A stretch of DNA of 40,305 bases. Origin: Timonella senegalensis JC301 (GTDB lineage: Bacteria; Actinomycetota; Actinomycetes; Actinomycetales; Cellulomonadaceae). Positions within the stretch are counted from its first letter, which is position 1. Each line of letters begins with the position of its first letter. Below the pieces are notes generated by a model. It was not told where the DNA came from, made no database searches, and saw nothing but the letters and a program-made list of their open reading frames with translations. Shown here one piece after another: positions 35,205 to 40,305 of this stretch. The stretch lies in the NCBI RefSeq assembly GCF_000312125.1, contig NZ_HE978642.1:205708-246012 (forward strand). Reading direction: 5' to 3'. The translations under genes and the position numbers were made by a program.

Positions 35205-35266
35205 CTTGGGGAGACGCCCAAGACTAGCTAGACGCTTGGGGGCTCCGTACTCACGGGGCCCCCAAG
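35205..35266 (+). terminator. Two hairpins between malE and malF
   Basis: CTTGGG/CCCAAG (35205-35222) and CTTGGGGGC/GCCCCCAAG (35235-35266, loop with CCG/CGG) follow malE. They probably stabilise the malE message or stop part of the transcripts before malF. Confidence 0.75.
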
Positions 35267-35388
35267 TCGTGCAATAAACAGTTTCACCAGACAAAGTCGC
35301 GCGCACTCGCCTAGATTGTCCAGTGTGAGTAGCACGTGCACTGCCAAACAACGCCAAGGTCTTTCTCGACCAATCACGGAGGGATGAG

Positions 35389-37002
35389 ATGAGCATCTCA
35401 AGGGGCGCTGCTGAACATGATTCAGGAGCCGGAACAGGCACTAAAGCGCCGATTGTCGACGCGTCTCCTGCTCGAAACTTCAGGCCTGGTTTCGTAGCCA
35501 AGATCATTTTGATGGCCTGCATCAACGCGTTCGGTCTCTACGGCTTGCTTGCTGCATGGTCGACTGGAACGTGGGGTGTGTTCGCCGGACTCGTAATTGC
35601 GCTGATTGCAGCCAACTATGTGTACTTCTCGCGTCGGGCGATTCCAGGCAAGTACCTCTACCCAGGGTTGCTCTTTCTCTTCACCTATCAGCTGTTCACC
35701 ATGGCCTACACCGGGTATGTGGCATTCACCAACTACGGTGACGGCCACAACTCGGATAAGGGCGATGCGATTGAGCAGATTCTCTCCTACAACGAGTCGC
35801 GCGTTGAAGGCTCCGCTGCGTACCCGGTCACCGTGGTCAAGGATGGCGACGGAAACCTTGGGTTCGCAATCGTCCAGGACGGCGTGGCCAAGGTCGGTAC
35901 CGCTGAGAAGCCACTCGAGGAGGCCTCCGGCGCTCAGATCGAGGGCAACTCGGTCAAGGGTGTCGAAGGCTTCACGGTGCTGCCGTTCGCGCAGATCGTT
36001 GAGAACCAGCAGGAGATCACAAACCTGAGGGTTCCGTTCTCAGACAACGCCGAAGACGGCTCGCTGCGCACCCAGGACGCAATGAATGCGTACCAGTTCC
36101 GCTCGACGCTTGAGTTCGACAAAGCTACCGACACCATGACCGACACCGCTACGGGCGATGTATATACGGCAAACGGTGAGACCGGATTCTTCACCAACGC
36201 GGATGGCAAGAACCTCACTCCGGGCTGGCGCGTCTCGGTTGGTTTTGACAACTTTACCTACATGTTCACGGACTCGAGGGTTTCGGGACCGTTCTTCTCG
36301 ATCCTGACGTGGACCTTTGCATTTGCGTTCCTCTCCGTGGCAACCACGTTCGCGCTCGGCTTGTTCTTCGCACTCGTGTTCAACGACCCACGCGTTCGCG
36401 GCCGCAAGTTCTACCGCGCGATCCTCATCCTTCCCTACGCGTTCCCAGGCTTCCTGTCCGCGCTGGTGTGGAAGGGAATGCTCAACGAGCGCTTCGGCTT
36501 TGTCAACGAGGTCCTCCTCGGCGGAAACGGCGTCCAGTGGCTTTCTGACCCGTGGATCGCCAAGTTCTCGATCCTGATGGTTAACCTCTGGCTCGGCTTC
36601 CCGTACATGTTCCTCATCACCACGGGTGCGCTGCAGTCCTTGCCTGGCGACGTCATGGAGTCCGCCAAGATGGACGGAGCATCGCCGTGGCGGGTTCTGC
36701 GTTCCATCATCCTGCCGCTCCTGATGATCTCGACCGCGCCGCTGCTCATCTCGAGCTTCGCGTTTAACTTCAATAACTTCTCGCTGATCTACATGCTTAC
36801 GGGTGGTGGCCCGAACTTTACGGGAAGTCCGCTCCTGATCGGTTCCACGGACATCCTGATCTCGATGGTGTACTCGGTGGCGTTCGAATCGGGAGTCAAG
36901 CAGTACGGTTTGGCTTCCGCGGTGTCGATCCTCATCTTCATCATGGTCGGCGTTATTTCGTGGCTTGGCTTCCGCCAGACCCGCAAGTTGGAGGAATACT
37001 GA
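35389..37002 (+). CDS. malF: Maltodextrin ABC transporter permease MalF
   Basis: A 537-residue permease. Three or so N-terminal hydrophobic segments (35-115) are followed by a large extracytoplasmic domain (about 115-275, NYGDGHNSDKGDAIEQILSY to GFDNFTYMFTD), as in MalF proteins, then the conserved permease core with the EAA-like loop MESAKMDGASPWRVLRSIILP near residue 430 that docks the ATPase. The C-terminus has GGGPNFTGSPLLIGSTDILI. CACGGAGGG precedes the ATG. malG begins one base after its stop. Its start lies 201 bp after malE; the gap includes two hairpins and no gene. Confidence 0.94.
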   Translation: MSISRGAAEHDSGAGTGTKAPIVDASPARNFRPGFVAKIILMACINAFGLYGLLAAWSTGTWGVFAGLVIALIAANYVYFSRRAIPGKYLYPGLLFLFTYQLFTMAYTGYVAFTNYGDGHNSDKGDAIEQILSYNESRVEGSAAYPVTVVKDGDGNLGFAIVQDGVAKVGTAEKPLEEASGAQIEGNSVKGVEGFTVLPFAQIVENQQEITNLRVPFSDNAEDGSLRTQDAMNAYQFRSTLEFDKATDTMTDTATGDVYTANGETGFFTNADGKNLTPGWRVSVGFDNFTYMFTDSRVSGPFFSILTWTFAFAFLSVATTFALGLFFALVFNDPRVRGRKFYRAILILPYAFPGFLSALVWKGMLNERFGFVNEVLLGGNGVQWLSDPWIAKFSILMVNLWLGFPYMFLITTGALQSLPGDVMESAKMDGASPWRVLRSIILPLLMISTAPLLISSFAFNFNNFSLIYMLTGGGPNFTGSPLLIGSTDILISMVYSVAFESGVKQYGLASAVSILIFIMVGVISWLGFRQTRKLEEY

Positions 37003-37003
37003 C

Positions 37004-37900
37004 ATGTCGGTTCAGACTCATAACCAAGAGCTCGAATTCCGTCCGTCCGGCACCCGTGGTGGTCGCTGGTGGAAGGAAGTGAGCTGGCGCCACCTGGTTG
37101 GTGTCCTCGGCGGAATCTACGCGATGTTCCCCCTCCTGTATGTGCTTTCCACCTCGCTCAATCCTGGGGCAACGCTGGCGGGATCCAACGACCTGTTCCG
37201 CGTCATCTCGGGAGAGAACTACTCCGCGCTGGGTGACACCAAGTTCTACACGTGGGCGCTCAACTCGCTGTTCATCTCCACGGTGAGCGCGGTTGCTACG
37301 GTCCTCATGGCATCCGCAGCGGCGTACGCGTTCTCCCGCTTCCGCTTCAAGGGCCGCCGCAGTTCGCTGACTGCTCTCCTCATCGTGCAGATGTTCCCGC
37401 AGATGCTCGCCGTCGTCGCGATCTTCCTGCTGCTTCTCGCGCTCAAGGAGGTCTACCCGTTCCTTGGTGCAAACAACCAGTTCGGTCTGATCGCCATTTA
37501 CCTTGGTGGAGCACTCGGTACCAACACGTTCCTGCTGTACGGGTTCTTCAACACCGTGCCAATGGAGATCGACGAGGCTGCAAAGATCGATGGCGCGAGC
37601 CACTCCCAGATCTTCTGGACGATCATCCTTCGCCTCGTGACCCCAATCCTCGCGGTTGTTGGTCTGCTCTCCTTTGTGGGAACTTTTGGTGAGTTCATCA
37701 TCGCCAAGACGGTCCTGTCCCAGAGCGACAAGGTCACCCTCGCGGTGGGCCTGTACCAGTGGGCTTCGGACGAACGAAACGCCCCGTGGGGTCTGTTCGC
37801 CGCTGGCGCTGTGATCTCGGCTATTCCGATCATCGCCCTGTTCTTGTTCTTGCAGAAGTACATCGTGTCCGGCCTCACCGCTGGTTCCGTGAAGGGATAG
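37004..37900 (+). CDS. malG: Maltodextrin ABC transporter permease MalG
   Basis: A 298-residue permease with about six hydrophobic segments. I chose ATG 37004, which follows GGAGGAATACTGAC; upstream in-frame codons lie inside malF. The coupling loop PMEIDEAAKIDGASHSQIFWTIILR (in parts) is the EAA motif. FPLLYVLSTSLN, YAFSRFRFKGRR and LFLFLQKYIVSGLTAGSVKG at the end are typical of MalG. No ATPase gene is near, so an MsiK-like shared ATPase is expected elsewhere. A cytoplasmic glucosidase gene follows after 10 bp. Confidence 0.95.
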   Translation: MSVQTHNQELEFRPSGTRGGRWWKEVSWRHLVGVLGGIYAMFPLLYVLSTSLNPGATLAGSNDLFRVISGENYSALGDTKFYTWALNSLFISTVSAVATVLMASAAAYAFSRFRFKGRRSSLTALLIVQMFPQMLAVVAIFLLLLALKEVYPFLGANNQFGLIAIYLGGALGTNTFLLYGFFNTVPMEIDEAAKIDGASHSQIFWTIILRLVTPILAVVGLLSFVGTFGEFIIAKTVLSQSDKVTLAVGLYQWASDERNAPWGLFAAGAVISAIPIIALFLFLQKYIVSGLTAGSVKG

Positions 37901-37910
37901 TTCGTTTCAG

Positions 37911-39806
37911 ATGGCACTCGCACCTCTTACCGCACAGTCAGGCAAGTTTATTGCCTCCCAGCCTCATCACGATGGCAGCGAACTGTATGTTTCGCAGCTG
38001 ACGCCCTCGCTGGGGGAACACGTTGCGGTGAGGGTGCGGGTGCCCCTGTCGTTCCCGGAACTCTCGGTGCACCTGCGCACTGTGCGGGACGGGGAGCCGC
38101 GCGTTTCGGCGGCTCGCCTTGTGGCGACCACCGCGCACGACCGTTGGTACGAGGCGGATCTTCTCGTGCACAATCCGGTGACCCAGTACCGCTTCTTCTT
38201 TGAACTTGATGGGGACTACGCCTGGCTCAATGGCGAAGGCCTGCACTTCAACGATGTCGCAGACACGAGCGACTTCCGCGTGACCGTGCACAGCCCGGCG
38301 CCGCAGTGGCTTCACGAGGGCATCGTCTACCAGATCTTTCCGGACCGGTTTGCGCGGTCCGCTTCCGCTCCGGCTCTCACCGACCAGCACGCGGACATCC
38401 CCGAGTGGGCCATCCCGGCCCCCGACTGGAACCAGGATCCCATTCCGTCCGGCGAGGGGGTGGGAACCCACTTCTTTGGCGGAGACCTCGACGGCATCAT
38501 TGAGCACCTTGACTACCTCAAGGACCTCGGCGTGGGCACGGTCTATCTGACACCCGTGTTCCCGGGCCGCACCAACCACCGCTACGACGCCTCCACGTTC
38601 GATCGGGTGGATCCCGTTCTCGGTGGTGACGACGCCTACGCGCGCCTCAGCGCCGCCGTGCATGAGCGGGGCATGCGCCTGATGGGGGACATCACCTCCA
38701 ACCACACGGGCTCGTCCCACGAGTGGTTCACCACGGCCCAGTCCGACCCCGAGTCGGAGGAGCACTCGTACTACTACTGGATCGACGAGGCTCCCGGCTA
38801 CGCGTGCTGGCTTGAGCACGGCTCGCTTCCCAAGCTCAACTACAACTCCACGGCACTACGTGAGCGCATGGTCGAGGGTCCGGACTCAGTGATCGGCAAG
38901 TGGCTCAAGCCCCCGTTCGCCCTCGACGGCTGGCGCGTGGACGTGGCCAATATGACGGGTCGCTGGGGAAGCGACGACATGACCCACGAGGTCGCGCGCC
39001 AGATCCGCAGCACCGCAGCCGAGGTCAACCCGGACTCCCTCATCATCGCCGAGCACTTCCACGACGCCTCCCTCGATCTTGACGGCGACGGCTGGCACGG
39101 CAATATGAACTACTCCGCGTTCACCCGCCCGGTGTGGGCATGGCTCGCTGACCAGTCGCGCTCGGTCCCAGCGTTCGGGCTTCCAGCGTCACTCGCGCGC
39201 CGCTCGGGCGCCGACATGGTCGCCGCGATGCGCCGCTTCTCTTCCGCAGTGCCGTTCAAGGTCAACCGCGACCACTGGAACATGCTCGGCTCGCACGACA
39301 CCCCGCGCCTGCGCACGCTCGTGGGGGAGTCCATGGTCGAGGTCGCGCTCGGCATGCTTATGACCTACCTGGGTAACCCCGTGGTGTTTGCCGGCGACGA
39401 GGTCGGCCTGACCGGCATCAACGGCGAACACGCCCGTAAGACCATGCCGTGGAACGACCCGTCCCGCTGGGACGAGGCCGTCCACGACACCTACAAGTCC
39501 CTGATCGCCGTCCGGTCCAGTTCCGCCGCGCTGCGCACGGGCGGCCTGCGCTGGGTTCTTATTCACGACGATTGTGTTGCGTTTGTTCGAGAATCGGCCA
39601 GCGAGTCCGTGCTGGTCATGCTCGCGCGTGCTCCGTTCGATGGCGCTGAACTTGATGTATCCATCGGCTCTGGCCCAGAATCGGACGCTACGGAACCTCT
39701 GGAGCAGCCGGAGTTGCTCTACGGAACCGACACTATCGTCGTAAATAACGGACGATACGTCCTGCCCGCTGTGGGGCCGTCTGTCCACATATGGCGATTG
39801 CGCTAG
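37911..39806 (+). CDS. GH13 maltodextrin glucosidase (MalZ/neopullulanase-like)
   Basis: A 631-residue cytoplasmic GH13 enzyme with an N-terminal beta-sandwich domain (about 25-125, ending FRVTVHSPAP), which cyclomaltodextrinase, neopullulanase and MalZ relatives have. The barrel starts with GIVYQIFPDRFARS; region I is GDITSNHTGS, catalytic residues are Asp344 (GWRVDVANM), Glu381 (IIAEHFHD) and Asp463 (LGSHDTPR). It probably trims imported maltodextrins, complementing aglA. ATG begins 10 bp after malG, so it belongs to the malEFG operon. Whether it acts mainly as MalZ-type exo-enzyme or as an endo-type neopullulanase is not settled by sequence. Confidence 0.92.
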   Translation: MALAPLTAQSGKFIASQPHHDGSELYVSQLTPSLGEHVAVRVRVPLSFPELSVHLRTVRDGEPRVSAARLVATTAHDRWYEADLLVHNPVTQYRFFFELDGDYAWLNGEGLHFNDVADTSDFRVTVHSPAPQWLHEGIVYQIFPDRFARSASAPALTDQHADIPEWAIPAPDWNQDPIPSGEGVGTHFFGGDLDGIIEHLDYLKDLGVGTVYLTPVFPGRTNHRYDASTFDRVDPVLGGDDAYARLSAAVHERGMRLMGDITSNHTGSSHEWFTTAQSDPESEEHSYYYWIDEAPGYACWLEHGSLPKLNYNSTALRERMVEGPDSVIGKWLKPPFALDGWRVDVANMTGRWGSDDMTHEVARQIRSTAAEVNPDSLIIAEHFHDASLDLDGDGWHGNMNYSAFTRPVWAWLADQSRSVPAFGLPASLARRSGADMVAAMRRFSSAVPFKVNRDHWNMLGSHDTPRLRTLVGESMVEVALGMLMTYLGNPVVFAGDEVGLTGINGEHARKTMPWNDPSRWDEAVHDTYKSLIAVRSSSAALRTGGLRWVLIHDDCVAFVRESASESVLVMLARAPFDGAELDVSIGSGPESDATEPLEQPELLYGTDTIVVNNGRYVLPAVGPSVHIWRLR

Positions 39807-39839
39807 GGGAATCCTCGTAGTTTTCGTTAGGGTTGCAGT

Positions 39840-40305
39840 GTGGAAAAACTGAGCACGGAAGTCCAAGAGCAGGGCTATCGCCCCCAAGATGGGGAGCGCT
39901 GGGTCGCTGAGGCGCCCAAGTCCAATCACCGGACGCCGTTTGAGCGCGACCGCGCGAGGCTCGTGCACTCGTCCGCGCTGCGCCGACTGAGCGACAAAAC
40001 TCAGGTGCTGGGACCGGCGTCGAACGACTTCATCCGCAACAGGCTGACGCATACCCTTGAGGTGGCGCAGGTGGGGCGCGAGCTCGGCAAGGCGCTGGGC
40101 TGCGACCCGGACGTGGTGGACACTGCGTGCCTCGCGCACGACCTGGGGCATCCTCCCTTTGGGCACAACGGTGAGCGGGCACTTGCGGACATCGCGGCGG
40201 ACATTGGCGGGTTCGAGGGCAACGCGCAGACGCTGCGCCTGCTAACTCGGCTCGAGGCAAAGGTGTTTTCGCCAGTGGGCGTGCCGGCGGGCCTGAACCT
40301 GACGC
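39840..40305 (+). CDS. dgt: dGTP triphosphohydrolase-like protein (partial, runs off the window)
   Basis: The first 155 codons of a Dgt/HD-domain dNTP triphosphohydrolase. GTG 39840 starts [20 protein letters not shown], followed by [43 protein letters not shown] and the HD motif [16 protein letters not shown], with metal ligands His and the HD pair. The later [12 protein letters not shown] is also family-typical. Such enzymes hydrolyse dNTPs to deoxynucleoside and triphosphate. In many actinobacteria dgt is followed by dnaG, outside this window. An alternative GTG at 39838 meets a stop after four codons. Confidence 0.92.
   Translation, partial: MEKLSTEVQEQGYRPQDGERWVAEAPKSNHRTPFERDRARLVHSSALRRLSDKTQVLGPASNDFIRNRLTHTLEVAQVGRELGKALGCDPDVVDTACLAHDLGHPPFGHNGERALADIAADIGGFEGNAQTLRLLTRLEAKVFSPVGVPAGLNLT

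Overview
The window comes from a high-GC Gram-positive bacterium (Actinomycetota), probably near the Actinomycetaceae or another host-associated actinobacterial family. The family placement is inference. The phylum rests on gene order: hemW, a DUF3097 gene, hrcA, dnaJ2, rsmE, phoH, ybeY, a CNNM/CorC gene, era, leuA, recO, uppS, zur, glyS, dusB and dgt follow the backbone known from Streptomyces and Mycobacterium. GTG and TTG starts are frequent.

Positions 1-18060 (plus strand except one gene) hold housekeeping genes. A partial hemW overlaps a membrane acyltransferase. Then come a minus-strand DUF3097 gene and hrcA behind a clear CIRCE operator. dnaJ is split by a one-base frameshift. rsmE and a HIT-family gene end at a strong terminator. 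phoH-ybeY-CNNM are translationally overlapped, and era follows. Two uncharacterised envelope genes (a polytopic membrane protein with a variant leucine-rich-repeat tail, and a single-pass anchored protein) precede leuA. leuA sits behind a short leader peptide with four consecutive Leu codons and two interleaved stems in a pseudoknot topology.

Positions 18061-28094 hold recO-uppS, a convergent DedA-like membrane gene with a DtxR/IdeR-type iron box at its promoter, and a minus-strand zinc operon znuA-znuC-znuB-zur. The zinc operon has a strong promoter and a possible Zur operator at an apparently leaderless start. glyS, a tandem pair of related small lipoproteins, and dusB follow.

Positions 28244-39806 form a starch and maltodextrin island. 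It contains a secreted lipoprotein alpha-amylase, a cytoplasmic GH13 alpha-glucosidase, a LacI-type regulator, malE-malF-malG and a second cytoplasmic GH13 enzyme. Amylase cuts starch outside the cell, MalEFG imports the dextrins (no ATPase gene is present, so a shared MsiK-type ATPase elsewhere is likely), and the two cytoplasmic enzymes finish to glucose. The 373-bp region between malR and malE carries a 26-bp palindrome and several TTGCAA-type half-sites. Between the amylase and the glucosidase lies a decayed lipoprotein gene with a nonsense codon and three frameshifts. The window ends inside dgt.

No tRNA, rRNA, CRISPR array, transposase, phage gene or integrase was seen. The most interesting signals are in non-coding DNA: the leuA leader, the DtxR box, a GATT-N2-CGACGATT motif repeated in four places, an interleaved GTTC/GAAC dyad before the lipoprotein pair, and the malR-malE operator cluster.
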